Source of the DNA: Silene conica
Taxonomy: Eukaryota > Streptophyta > Magnoliopsida > Caryophyllales > Caryophyllaceae
Assembly: GCA_029255685.2 (NCBI GenBank)
Contig: CM055312.2
Span: forward strand, 67,773,792-67,837,791
Direction: 5' to 3'
Length of the DNA stretch: 64,000 nt
Part shown: one piece after another, positions 1-10,362 of the stretch
How positions within the stretch are numbered: position 1 is the stretch's first letter
Layout: every line of letters starts with the position of its first letter
Translations under genes and position numbers: made by a program
The notes under the pieces: generated by a model
What the model was told of the DNA's origin: nothing
The model's database searches: none
What the model saw: the letters and a program-made list of their open reading frames with translations, nothing else

Positions 1-1677
1 CCGAACCCAATATAGTGTCGCCCATCCTCCGGGGACCTCAACTCATATCCGTAAGAGATAACCAATTCCAACAACAAAGACTCACTCAAGACTTTCATCT
101 CACAAGTCTAAGGGTCATACAATACTTGACTAGGTACACTAAGTCTCTTTACAAGCCTAGGATGCACTTAACTTAAGAGAAGAACATCCCAAACTTAAAT
201 CACCAACTACCCCATTATGACCAAAATGATAACTAACATATGCTAGATAACAACACCTCTAATTGTTGCTTGATAACTACCCAATAACCATCATATTAAC
301 ACTTGAAATGATACTTAAGCATGAAGAACAACTTAGATTAACAACCTTACAACAACCATTAAAAGTATTAAACATGAGATACTTAATTAAACACTTGGTC
401 ATACTTTAATTAGCCTAAACATGTATTCTAAATCATGTGAATATATTCATAAACATGGCTAAAACATCACTTAAACAATTGAGAAACAAACACCCAAAAC
501 AATCACGAAACAATGAAAACAACACGAAGATACAGGCGGATTGCGCAGCCTGCGCAATAGGGTGCGCAGCTGCGCCTGAATTGCGCAGCCTGCGCTTAGG
601 GTTGCGCAGCCTGCGCCCCTACACGGGCAGGTCTGTTTCGCGATTTTCCTGCAATTCGCCAATTCCTCTAAACTTTCGACAAACACTTCTACATCATGAT
701 TTCAAGCTACAAATCATTCCTACCAGCACATATAACCCATAACAATCCTCAAGTATTCATCCACATGATTATTGAACATCTAAAACACAAATTATGAACA
801 ATTCTTGTATCCGTCTTAAGAACTTAAAATCTGAAATATAAACTCATCAAGCATAAGAACATCAAATACTCTAATCAAATCATGTGGGAACATATAAAAA
901 CACATTCCTAACATCAACCTAAACTCAAACATCATCAACAATACAAAAATCAGAAACTTAGAACAAGAACACAACACAAAACTTGCTATTTTAACAAAAA
1001 GGCCGAGTTTCTCATTATCGTCACCTTATAACTTCTTAAACCAACATGAATCCGACTCCAAGCTACTCCTTTGTCCAAGTCCGCTCTAGAAACACAACAA
1101 ACATCCGTAAACCTCGAAAAACGTGACCTTAGGGTCAAGGCCAGAGTATAAGACGGAATTATTTTGGGTAAAAACTTACCTAGAAAGATGGAGGTCGAGA
1201 AGAGGAATCTGTGGCCGCGAAAATCGCCTCAATCGGATAAGAAACGAAGATTCTATGAGAGTTTTAATATTGAAGGAGGAGGAAATCAAAAATGGTGTTT
1301 TGTTTAAATCTGAAAAATGAATTGGAGGAGGGAGGTAGAAGATGGTGGGGTTAGGGTTTTGTGAGGAAAAAGAGGGGAAATGGATCCATTAACAAGTTAG
1401 GCCCATAAGACAAGTTTTAAGACGGTTTAAGCTAAGAACACCGACTTAAGGTAACTATAAACTTAAGATGATATAAATATTTCCGGACTATGAAATTAAA
1501 TTTCTAAGACGTAAATTACGCAATTAAATGAAATCTTATTTAAATCCTTTAAAATATTCTCACATAAATTAATCGGTTATTTAAATGAAATTTCACAATT
1601 TACGAAATATAATTTATTTCTCGAACTTGAAATTAAAATCTTTAAACTTCCAAGTCTCGAAATATTGGGATGTTACA
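1..1677 (-). mobile_element. Ty3/gypsy chromovirus-type LTR, partial, minus orientation
   Basis: The right edge at 1677 reads, on the minus strand, TGTAACATCCC, the usual start of chromovirus-type LTRs. Minus orientation is supported by a 5'-UTR-like stretch on that strand (about 1390 to 1180) with CCCTAACCCC runs and pyrimidine tracts, ending in a splice-donor-like GTAAGT near 1170. The LTR abuts protease coding sequence of another retroelement at 1678, so it was inserted there. Its other end lies left of the window, so no target duplication can be tested, and I cannot tell a solo LTR from the 5' LTR of a full element. No gene is visible; short open frames here look like chance. Confidence 0.6.
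541..616. repeat. Palindromic array 1, GCGCAG-C-CTGCGC
   Basis: Three copies of GCGCAGCCTGCGC plus one perfect-palindrome variant, GCGCAGCTGCGC, spaced about 18-23 bases apart in otherwise AT-rich LTR DNA. The same core, CGCAG-C-CTGCG, recurs at 2400-2555 and 5896-6054 in a different element. Confidence 0.9.
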
Positions 1678-2330
1678 GTACCCCTAAACGGAAGCCAAGA
1701 AAAGGAGTTGAGAGAGTCACGGTTAGTGGGCATGTTTCGGCAATTTTTAAAAAGAACCTTCCCGAAAAATGTGATGATTCGGGCATGCTAACTATACCGT
1801 GCTCCATTAAGGGTGAATCTTTTGCTAGAGCCATGTTAGACTCGGGGTCTTCCATAAATGTCATGCCTTACTCCGTGTATGAGACTTTAGAGTTACCCCC
1901 TTTGTCTAAGTCAAATGTCGTCACTCAATTGGCGGCCCGGTCAATAATTCAACCCAAAGGTTTTATTGAGGATGTCATAGTAGAAGTTGACAAATTCATG
2001 TTTCCGGCCGATTTCTATGTTTTAGACATGGAGCCGGATTCCAAGGCTACACCCCTTTTGTTAGGAAGACCTTTCATGAGAACTTCTAAGACCAAACTTG
2101 ATATGTATGATGGCAACTTAACAATGGAATTTGAGGGAAACATCATAAAATACAATGTGTATGAGTCCATGAAAAGAACCGATGATTTGAGCTTTTGTTA
2201 CTTTTTGGATGTCATTGAGCCATTGACAAATCAAGTTTATAAACTATGTCATAGGAGCCCTCTTGAAGTGGCCCTCACTAACGATGTGGAGAAAGAAGGG
2301 TTGCGTTTCTTGTTGTCTAATGATGTGTAG
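1678..2330 (+). pseudogene. Athila-type retropepsin-like protease
   Basis: Aspartic protease domain of gypsy pol. It cleaves the Gag-Pol polyprotein and acts as a dimer in the virus-like particle. The catalytic motif is LDSGSSINVMP (Asp codon 1839-1841), followed by a typical retropepsin body with the flap-like DFYVLDME and LLLGRPFM near codons 120-145. The normal upstream gag/linker is lost at the LTR junction at 1678, so the visible ATG at 1665 lies partly in foreign LTR sequence and is not the native start. The frame ends with TAG at 2328-2330, before the protease-RT linker, where an intact polyprotein would read on. Identity as a gypsy protease is firm; function is very unlikely. Confidence 0.85.
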
Positions 2331-2399
2331 GAAACTATCAAAGCATTGGATAAGGAAGAACTTTTAGAAGAAACTAAGGACGAAGAATCGACTGAAAAA

Positions 2400-2555
2400 A
2401 ACAGTGCAAACCGCAGCCTGCTACCAGAGACGCAGCCTGCGGTCCTGGACGCAGCCCTGCGGCATTCAGCGCAGCCTGCGGTTTCTCCAGGCGCAGCCTA
2501 CGGTTTCTCCAGGCGCAGCCTGCGGTAGGGAGGGCAGCCTGCGTGATTCTCTGTA
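2400..2555. repeat. Palindromic array 2, CGCAG-C-CTGCG, in the protease-RT linker
   Basis: About seven copies or near-copies of CGCAGCCTGCGG separated by spacers such as TTTCTCCAGG. The array lies where Athila-type pol has a poorly conserved linker between protease and RT, and it is translated through in the RT frame. Same core as arrays at 541-616 and 5896-6054. Confidence 0.9.
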
Positions 2556-3634
2556 CTTGACACAACAAGTTTCTTTCCAAGAACACTACCCTTTCCAAAC
2601 CAAGTTTCTTCCCTTAGAGGCTTCCCTTGAAAGACCACTACCCTCTACTATAAAGCCACCCACCCCCAATCTCAAACAAATTCCCGATCATTTGAAATAC
2701 ATTTTTCTTGGTGAAAAAAGTACCCTACCTCTTATAATTTCAAACACACTTGAGGGAGACCAAGAGAAGAGATTGGTGGAGGTTTTGCAAAAGTACAAAG
2801 GCGCTTTTGGGTGGAGTATTGCGGATCTTAAAGGGATAAGCCCAAGCATTTGCATGCACAAAATTCGTTTGGAAGGAGAAGCGAAGCCGGTTCGACAACC
2901 GCAAAGGAGATTGAATCCTCCAATGATGGAGGTTGTGAAAGAAGAGATCATAAAGCTACTCCAAATGGGAATCATCTACCCCATTAGTGACTCCCAATGG
3001 GTAAGTCCTACCCAATGTGTACCCAAAAAGGGCGGGGTGACGGTAATCGAAGGCAAAGAAGGAGCCTTAATCCCCACTCGGATTCAAACCGGGTGGAGAG
3101 TTTGCATCGATTATCGCCGCCTCAATGCCGTGACCTTCAAAGACCATTACCCCTTGCCCTTTCTAGATCAAATGCTAGAAAGGTTGGGGGGAAAAGAGTT
3201 TTATTGCTTTTTGGATGGCTACTCCGGATATTTTCAAATCTCAATTAAGCCGGAGGACCAATCAAAAACAACGTTCACATGCCCTTTTGGAACATATGCA
3301 TACCGGAGGATGCCTTTCGGGTTATGCAATGCTCCAGGTACTTTTCAGAGATGTATGATGAGTCTTTTCTCGGACCTTGTGGAAAGAGTCTTAGAGGTCT
3401 TCATGGATGATTTCACCGTCCATGGAGACAACTTGGACGCATTTTTGGACCACCTAACTACGGTCCTAACCGATGCACGGAGTCACACCTTATGTTGAAC
3501 TCTGAAAAATGTCACTTCATGGTTAAAAGCGGCATCGTGTTAGGACACATAGTGTCGAAAAGAGGGATTAAGGTGGATGTGGCAAAGGTGGAAGTAATAA
3601 AAACTTTGCCATATCCACTAATACTCGAGATGTA
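2547..3634 (+). pseudogene. Athila-type reverse transcriptase
   Basis: Reverse transcriptase of the same pol gene, which copies element RNA to cDNA in the particle. The open frame (2404-3498) shows PRE-RT sequence, then YRRLNAVT, DHYPLPFLDQ, FLDGYSGYFQI (first catalytic Asp), PFGLCNAPGTFQRCM and the FMDD active-site box near 3400. After FMDD the frame shifts near 3480-3495. The thumb region continues in another frame (LNSEKCHFMV, LGHIVSKRGI) to about 3630, where a second shift leads into the RNase H frame. The 5' part of the open frame is the palindromic array at 2400-2555. At least two frameshifts make it a pseudogene. Confidence 0.88.
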
Positions 3635-5575
3635 ATGTCATTCCTAAGACATGCAGGCTTCTACCGAAGGTTCATAAAAGATTTTTCAAAAATTGCTTAC
3701 CCCTTGTGCAAGCTCTTGCACAAGGATGTGGAGTTTGTTTTCAATGATGCTTGTAGGTTGGCTTTTGATACCTTGAAGGAAAGGTTGGTGACGGCACCCA
3801 TTATCCAAGCTCCGAGATGGGACCTTCCGTTTGAGATTATGACGGATGCTAGCGACTATGCTCTTGGCGCAATTCTAGGCCAAAGAGAAGGAAAGGTGGC
3901 AAATGTAATCCAATATGCCTCCTCGCTATTGAATGATGCTCAAAGGAACTACACCACTACGGAGAAGGAATTCTTGACGGTGGTGTATGCTATTGAAAAA
4001 TTCCGATCATATCTTTTGCGAGCAAAGGTCGTCATTTTCACCGATCACAAGGCTATAAGACAACTTGTTGACAATAAGGACACCAAAGCTAGGTTGATGA
4101 GATGGGTGCTTTTATTGAGTGAGTTTGATATTGAGATCAAAGACAAAGAAGGAAGTGCAAATGTGGTGGCCGACCATTTGAGTAGGCTCCACATTAATGA
4201 AGATGTGGCAAAGAAAATGGGAGTGGTCGATGGAAGTCTACCACATGAGTCACTTTATGGATTGAGAGTAATTGAGCCATGGTATGCAAACCTTGTCAAT
4301 TATATCGTGACCAAAAGGCTTCCAACCACCTTGTCTTCAAGTCAAAGAGATAAGATCAAAAAGAATGCCCGATACTTCATTTGGGATGATCCGTACTTAT
4401 GGAAGATGTGTCAAGATAATATCGTTCGCCGTTGCATCCAGGATGTAGAAGTGCCCTCAATTCTTAGACATTGCCATGAATATGCTTGTGGGGGACACTT
4501 TGGTCCCCAAAGAACCGCCCGAAAAATCTTGGAATGTGGTTTCTATTGGCCAAGTATATTTCGGGATGCCCAAGCTTATGTGAAGACTTGCGATCGTTAC
4601 CAAAGGTGTGGGAATATCTCTCGACGGAATGAGATGCCCCAACAACCTATCCTCTTTTGCGATATTTTTGATGTGTGGGGCATAGATTTTATGGGACCAT
4701 TCCCGAATTCAAGTGGGTACATCTACATCTTACTTGCGGTTGACTACGTGTCCAAATGGGTGGAAGCAATCCCCACAAGGATAGATGATGCAAAAACCGT
4801 TTCTAGCTTCATCCAAAGTTTTATCTTCTCAAGATTTGGATATCCTAGGGCAATCATAAGTGATCGGGGCACACATTTTTGCAATCGAATCATTCAATGC
4901 TTATTAAAGAAGTATGGAGTCATCCACAAGATCTCCACCGCTTACCACCCTCAAACCAATGGACAAGCGGAAGTTTCAAATCCCGAAATCAAAAGAATCC
5001 TTGAGAAAACGGTGAACCCAGACCGGAAGGATTGGAGTAAAAGGTTGGATGATGCTTTGTGGGCATACCGTACGGCCTACAAAACTCCAATTGGCATGTC
5101 TCCATATTGCCTCATTTATGGAAAGACATGTCACTTGCCGGTTGAAGTTAAACACAAAGCCTATTGGGCGATAAAATCATTCAATCAAAGCATCGATGAG
5201 GCGGGGTTGCACCGTAAATTGCAAATTCAAGAGATGGAGGAGCTCCGGTTGGACTCTTATGATAACGCGGCCCTCTACAAAGAAAACACAAGAGTGTGGC
5301 ATGACAAGATGATTGCCCGAAGAAGTTTCAAAGAAAATGACAAGGTTCTTGTATTTCAAAATAGGTTTAAGCTTTTTGCAGGAAAGTTGAGGTCCCGATG
5401 GTTTGGTCCTTATGTTGTGAAGAAGGTGCATCCTCATGGAGCGGTGGATGTAGAGGATCCTAACTCGGGAAGATTGATCAAGGTGAATGGGCAACGAATT
5501 AAAGCTTACCATGAAGAAGTACAAGACCTAGGAGGGGAAGAAGTTAAATTGGAAGAGCCCGTCTATGAAAGTTGA
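3635..5575 (+). pseudogene. Athila-type RNase H and integrase
   Basis: 646-codon open frame holding the 3' half of pol. RNase H: PFEIMTDASDYALGAIL, the TTTEKE Glu, and FTDHKA, ending near VADHLSRL at about 4185. Integrase: HHCC zinc finger (HCHEYACGGH, then C-x2-C in CDRYQRC), then catalytic Asp in WGIDFMGPF, Asp in IISDRGTHF and Glu in QTNGQAE. A C-terminal domain follows (about 5330-5570) with a GPY-like WFGPYVVKKV motif. This stretch is intact in itself, but it is joined to RT only across frameshifts, so no complete Pol can be made. Usual length and order for Athila/Tat elements. Confidence 0.9.
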
Positions 5576-6698
5576 CAACCAAGAAGCATCAAGTCGAGCC
5601 ATCGATTAAATAACGGCAAAGTTTGTAAATATCCTATCCCCTTTTCAAGTTTTAGTTTCATACATTTCCCCGTTTTAAGCATTTTGTTTTGTATTTTCGG
5701 TTCCTTAACAAACAACTTGAAGTTACTAATACGTGTTTTAAGATGTTTTAGACTTGTGAGAGGTATGACAAAGTGTGTGAAGGACGTTGATGTCAAGAAG
5801 GCAAAGAAAGTGATCCCGTGTTTTGGTTAAGTCTCGGAGTGGAGTGGGAATCTTGGCCATGGGAAAGAAGTAAGAAATTCAAAAATTCAGCCAGGGGCGC
5901 AGGCTGCCTGCTACGACGCAGCTTGCGGGGCAGAGGATTTTGAGACGAAGAAAAAAATCGAAAAATCAGTGAAAACCGCAGCCTGCGTGATTTTACGCAG
6001 CCTGCGGTACTGGACGCAGGGCTGCGGTATTTTACGCAGCCTGCGTTTGCGGCGGGTTTTGAAAATTTTCCTCTTCTTATGTCGTGTCATCCTCAACCCC
6101 ATCCCATTATCCAACTTTCAGATTTCCTTCAAAACATAAAACCCCTTTTCAAACGTTTCACGAACATCTTCATCCTCCACAATACTCCATCACCCTAACT
6201 CAAGTTTTCAAAAATCAATAACCATTACCAATTCCTTGAACTTTTACACCAACAAACCAACCACTCAAACCATCAAACCCAAGAACCAAAAACCTCAACA
6301 AAACCTAGATTTTTTTCCCTCAATCCCAAGGTTTACCAACGGATTCAAGGCTCAATCTGGTTCTAGCAAGGTTCCATCAACTACTCTCACTGCTTTGATG
6401 CCAATTAGGAAAGGTATAAACACTCTTACACCCTCTTGATAATTTTCATTCAAAGTTAGTCTAGAAATCAATTTTAGGATTGATTTTTGGTTTTTAATTG
6501 TTGTTTGATGCTCTTGTTGTTGTGGTAAAATATATTTTCTGGGTGAGATATAGGAAGCAATCAACAAACACTTTCCCAAACCATTTTCAACATCCTTGCA
6601 TACTAAGTGTTTGTTGATTTGCCTCTTAGAGTGAAAAATCGTTTTGAGTGGTAAATTTTTCAAGTGTAAAAGTTCTCCTTTCACAAATAGCCCCCAAG
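5576..6698 (+). other. Pol-to-ORF spacer of the Athila-type element
   Basis: About 1.1 kb without credible coding sequence. It contains palindromic array 3 and a C/A-rich stretch (6120-6320). In Athila-type elements the downstream ORF is thought to be expressed from a spliced RNA, but I cannot point to a specific acceptor. Confidence 0.6.
5896..6054. repeat. Palindromic array 3, CGCAG-C-CTGCG
   Basis: Six or seven copies or variants of CGCAGCCTGCG in the spacer, including one with the central base flipped (CGCAGGCTGC near 5898) and CGCAGGGCTGCGG near 6015. Spacers are AT-rich, for example TGATTTTA. Confidence 0.9.
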
Positions 6699-8462
6699 TT
6701 GTCAAAATTGTTTCGAGGGAAGGGAAAGAAGAGAGCCGCGGTGGAGGAGCCCGTGGAGGAGGAGGAAGTGGTTTTTGCGGGTCATGAGGGTTTGAATGCG
6801 GCGGCCCTTAAGATTTGAAACAAATTTTTTGCACCAAAACCTCAACATGTGGTATCCACAAAGTTCCTTTGTCCAACTACCTTGAGGGAGCTAGGCCTTT
6901 TCGACATTACCCATCAACTTCTTTCCAAGTTAGGGCTCGCAGCCTACCTCGACAATGATGCTTGGGACACCACCTACCGGTCCTACACCTATGAGTTTCT
7001 TTCGACCCTTACCGAGCTTGATGTTGTGGAGGGTGAAGATAATAAGTATCGGTTCCGATTAAGCGGTTCTTGGCACGAGTGCACTCTCTCGGAGGTCCGG
7101 GAAATCCTCAAAATAACCAAACCACCCTCTCACATTCCTTCCATTAGGCGCATTCCCAATGACCTTTGGTTAGGACTCACCGGATCTTCATTCACCACCA
7201 AAGATGATAAGGTCTCATCCATCACCAACCCCCCTCTCCGCATCATAGCACGTTTTATTGCTAGTCTTTTCTTTGCGGTGGGGGAACCCACCAAAGTTAA
7301 TGATAAGATTAAGATCTGCTTATGGAGTATGCTTCCGGAGGGGAGCGGAGTCCCCGATTGGGCAAAGATGTTCATGGATGCTTGTCTCAAGCATAAATTA
7401 AAAATCTCGGGGGGGAACATTAACAATGGAGGCCTTGTCACCTTCTTTGTCCGACACTTTGAGGGTCAAATTCCCGCCAATCAATCTATCAATGAAGCCA
7501 AGGGAATTTGCTACTACAATGGGCATGCACTTCAAGAGTGCAACATGTTCCGAATAACTTGTGTTTCACCTTTAGGGGGTTTTTGGCTTGGCAAGGAGGG
7601 ATTACCCTTTCTCCGTCTTCCGTCGGAGAATCCTATTCCAAGTGGGATCTGGGCTCGAGATTTCTTGTGCAAAATTGACCCCACCCTTGAAGGCGAACAA
7701 AGAGGAAACCAAAGGGAAGGAAGGAGATCTAATGTTTCTCGGGAGGAGTTTAGGAGGGAGCGGAATGAGGGAGAAATGGACGTTATACCAATTGAGGATT
7801 CTCCCATTCGGAGTCCGGGTGGGTACTCTCACATGCAAGACACGGAAATGCCGGATGTCGTAGGGTCTACAAACCCACCCTTGGCACCTTGGCAACAACA
7901 AATATTTAACCATTTTGAGAGTACCCGGCAAGCTCTTCAAGGCATTAGCGGCAAAGTTGAGAGCTCCTACACTTGGCAACAACAACAAGAGCCAAGGTTG
8001 AGTGAGTTGGACAAATGGAGGATTGCCTCCATTGAGCATGAAAGAGCCGTAAAGGAGGCCGAGGAGGATCAAAACCGGATGATTTCGGAGATGCACCGGC
8101 GCCAACAAGAATCTATGGCTTGGCAACAAGAGCAAGATAAGCGTTGGAGGGAGCAACAAAGGATGTGGGAAGAACAAAACTCTTGGAGAGCGGAAGCCAC
8201 CTCCCATTTCGGAATGCAAAATGAGAGGTATGACCAATACCTTGATGATTCCTATGAGGATGAACAAACCCAAGAGGACACTCTTGGGCTTGTACACGGG
8301 CTTTTTGGAATGACACTTTACCCCAACGATCCAACCTACCAACCTCATCGTACCCAAGATCAACTCAACCAAAGCATGGGCCGGGTGAGACAAGTGAGAG
8401 AGCGCCGGGGTGAAAGGCGGGGGAGGAAGAGCACAAGTAGCTCCCAACCCCCCGATTTGTGA
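6699..8462 (+). pseudogene. Athila env-position ORF (ATHILA ORF-1-like)
   Basis: Frame encoding about 587 residues, 537 of them uninterrupted from 6849. The N-terminal half (TTLRELGLFDI, SYTYEFLSTL, FRLSGSWHECTLSEVREIL) resembles the ATHILA ORF-1/plant retrotransposon domain found in Athila-type elements. The C-terminal half is rich in Gln, Glu and Arg (WQQQQ, WREQQRMWEEQ) and predicts coiled coil. I see no signal peptide or membrane segment, so an envelope role is not supported here. The frame extends upstream to TTG at 6699, followed by a basic KLFRGKGKK start, so an ATG may have mutated to TTG. A TGA at 6816-6818 breaks the N-terminus. Function of this protein family is unknown. Confidence 0.75.
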
Positions 8463-8510
8463 AAGAAAGAAGTTGGCACCTTCACACATTGAGGACAATG
8501 TTTGACTCAA

Positions 8511-8521
8511 GTGTGGGGGGG
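8511..8521 (+). promoter_or_regulatory. Polypurine tract of the Athila-type element
   Basis: GTGTGGGGGGG directly before the 3' LTR, following the GAGGACAATGTTTGACTCAA context common to this class. Primes plus-strand DNA synthesis in reverse transcription. Confidence 0.75.
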
Positions 8522-8522
8522 A

Positions 8523-9357
8523 TGGTTTACACGAAAAGCGAAGAACTTCAAGTTTGTTTTATGTAATGTTTCCTTTTTATTTATGTAGTATTTTCATTCT
8601 TGTTTTAAAAAAACTGAAAAAAAAAAGAGAAAAGAAAAAAAAAAAAGAAAAAAAAAATCTCGGCTAGGTGAAAACCCACAAGGGTGGGCGCCTAGGCAAA
8701 ATTGGGAAGGTGGCCGAGGACGGAATGAAAACCCGAAAGGGCGTTCCGGGCAAAAAGAAAAATTGAGTTGCGAACCACCACGAGAGGAAAGGAAAAGCTA
8801 AGGTGAAAACCCGAAAGGGCACTATAGGCAAAATAAGAGGGAAAAAAAAAAAGAAAAAAAATGAAAAAGGTCAAAACAAAAATGGAGGGACAAGAAGGGA
8901 GTGATAAGGAGGGTTTTGGAAGGAGGTTAGGTATAGGTTTAATTTCTTTTTGTGTCACAAAATTTGGTTTTAAATCGGTGGTTTTCATTTGTGCTACTTG
9001 GATTGTTAATTGTTGGATGTTGGGGGCAACCAAGTAACACGATTGTGCATATTACGGAGTGATAAGGGGCGTTATAAGGGGAAGGTATGATGTTTTGATG
9101 GATTTTTGAGGTCACCTCGCTATCACCTCGGGATGAGGTGATGGTGGCCATCTTTTGATAGGGAGTTATAAGAAGGGTGGAAGTGTTGATGAGTCGGAGT
9201 TGGAGGTTCATTGTGTCTTGTTTTGAGGGAGTCATAAGGTGGATGAGTGAGGGAAGAGTGAATGTCAACCTTTTAAGTCTAGTTTGTGTTTTTTCTTTTT
9301 AATCGGTGTTTTGTGTCGAGGGAGGCATAAGAAGGGGGTTGTAAGGGAAGAGAGATC
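8523..9357 (+). repeat. Athila-type 3' LTR, left part
   Basis: Begins TGGTTTACACG just after the polypurine tract, runs through A-rich DNA (8600-8660) and triplicate hairpins, and is cut at 9357 where the copia 5' LTR starts. The remainder is at 18396-19205. The start is inferred from the TG after the polypurine tract; the 5' LTR is absent, so it cannot be confirmed by comparison. Confidence 0.65.
8658..8835 (+). repeat. Three CCC-loop-GGG hairpin repeats in the gypsy LTR
   Basis: Three units share the frame TGAAAACCC-nnnn-GGG...GGCAAAA. Loops are ACAA, GAAA and GAAA; the last two are CCC-GAAA-GGG with a GNRA-type loop. Outer arms differ but stay complementary: CTAGG/CCTAG in copy 1, CGGAA/TTCCG in copy 2, and an imperfect CTAAGGTG/CACTATAG in copy 3. 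Confidence 0.8.
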
Positions 9358-10347
9358 TGTTGGGGCTGGTGTCCTTGACAATTAAGTACAATGACTTATT
9401 AAATCTCTTTAAGGATCACAAGGGCATACTTCAGTATTATTACCAGTTTATCCACGTTTATCAATAACGGTTGGCTTGCTAGATAAGTTTGACGTTATTG
9501 TCATACGGATGGCGGTGATCAACTGGTCCCTATACGTCACACCTATAGGACACGTTTGAGAGATGTGAAGGTATGAAAATACAGTCACATTTATGCCGGA
9601 TATGACTAAACAGTTAGTCAGAGGTATTGACTATTAAATTAGTCAATAAGATGTTGAGATTATTATTTAATACGGATTAAATAATTTTAGCTAACACGGA
9701 TTACATGATTTATTCGTAAATTAAATATAAACGGTTATATTTAATTAAATATTGTATTCGCGTATTAATATAAACGGTTATATTAATTTGGGTAATTATA
9801 CAATATCGTAATTTTATCAGACCATTATTAATACATCGACTGCATTAATATCTGATAACATGTATACGATTTATAAATAAAACCCGCGAATAATATTTAG
9901 CTAATCGGGTCGAATCACGCAAAGGGATAAGGTAAGAGTGGAAAAAGCCCACTCTTACCCTAACCCTATTCGGCCGAACCCATATACTACATAAGGAGAG
10001 TCTTTCTCCTTTTGTCAGTAACTGTTGAATCATAATTCTCACAATTAGGGTTTTGAGAGCATTCTTCTCCCAAAACTCAGATCTCACATCTAAAACTTCA
10101 ATAACTCTCCCCATATTGCAAGACAATTGGAGAGCCTTTCTAGCACACGCGGCATCGTCTCAAACAAAGTCTTGGGTGCAAGTTATAGGAGGGAATTTAC
10201 TTTAATTCCTGTTCTTAGGCCTATTCAAGCAAGGACCCAAGGTTGTATTCTTTTTCATGTTTTTATTTATCTTATGACTATAATCACAACTGTAATTTTC
10301 ATTATAATCCTGCAAGTTTAGGGCGAATACATGCTATATTCCCCACA
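9358..10347 (+). repeat. Copia 5' LTR, 990 bp
   Basis: Starts TGTTGGGG and ends CCCCACA, a short terminal inverted repeat. Followed after AG by the primer binding site. Nearly identical to 17019-18008. A diverged solo relative is at 27564-28532. Confidence 0.92.
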
Positions 10348-10349
10348 AG

Positions 10350-10362
10350 TGGTATCAGAGCC
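10350..10362 (+). promoter_or_regulatory. Primer binding site, tRNA-iMet
   Basis: TGGTATCAGAGCC, the standard copia primer site complementary to the 3' end of initiator tRNA-Met, two bases after the LTR. Confidence 0.92.

Larger units (their letters stand above)
1678..9357 (+). mobile_element. Athila-type Ty3/gypsy retrotransposon, 5'-truncated
   Basis: Domain order is protease, reverse transcriptase, RNase H, integrase, a long spacer, an ATHILA-like ORF, a polypurine tract, then the start of the 3' LTR. Protease to integrase to an extra downstream ORF is the Athila/Tat arrangement. Gag and the 5' LTR are missing, cut off by the LTR at 1677. The 3' LTR is interrupted at 9357 by a copia element and resumes at 18396. 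Frameshifts and stops in every ORF mean it is non-autonomous and fairly old. Confidence 0.85.

Noticed and set aside
7602-8510. Long minus-strand open frame (~300 codons) opposite the env-position ORF
   Set aside because: Antisense shadow of the ATHILA-like frame; leucine/proline-rich with no motif.
9845-10321. Open frames in the copia LTR, repeated at 17506-17982
   Set aside because: They recur only because the LTR is duplicated; no known protein and no reason to code.
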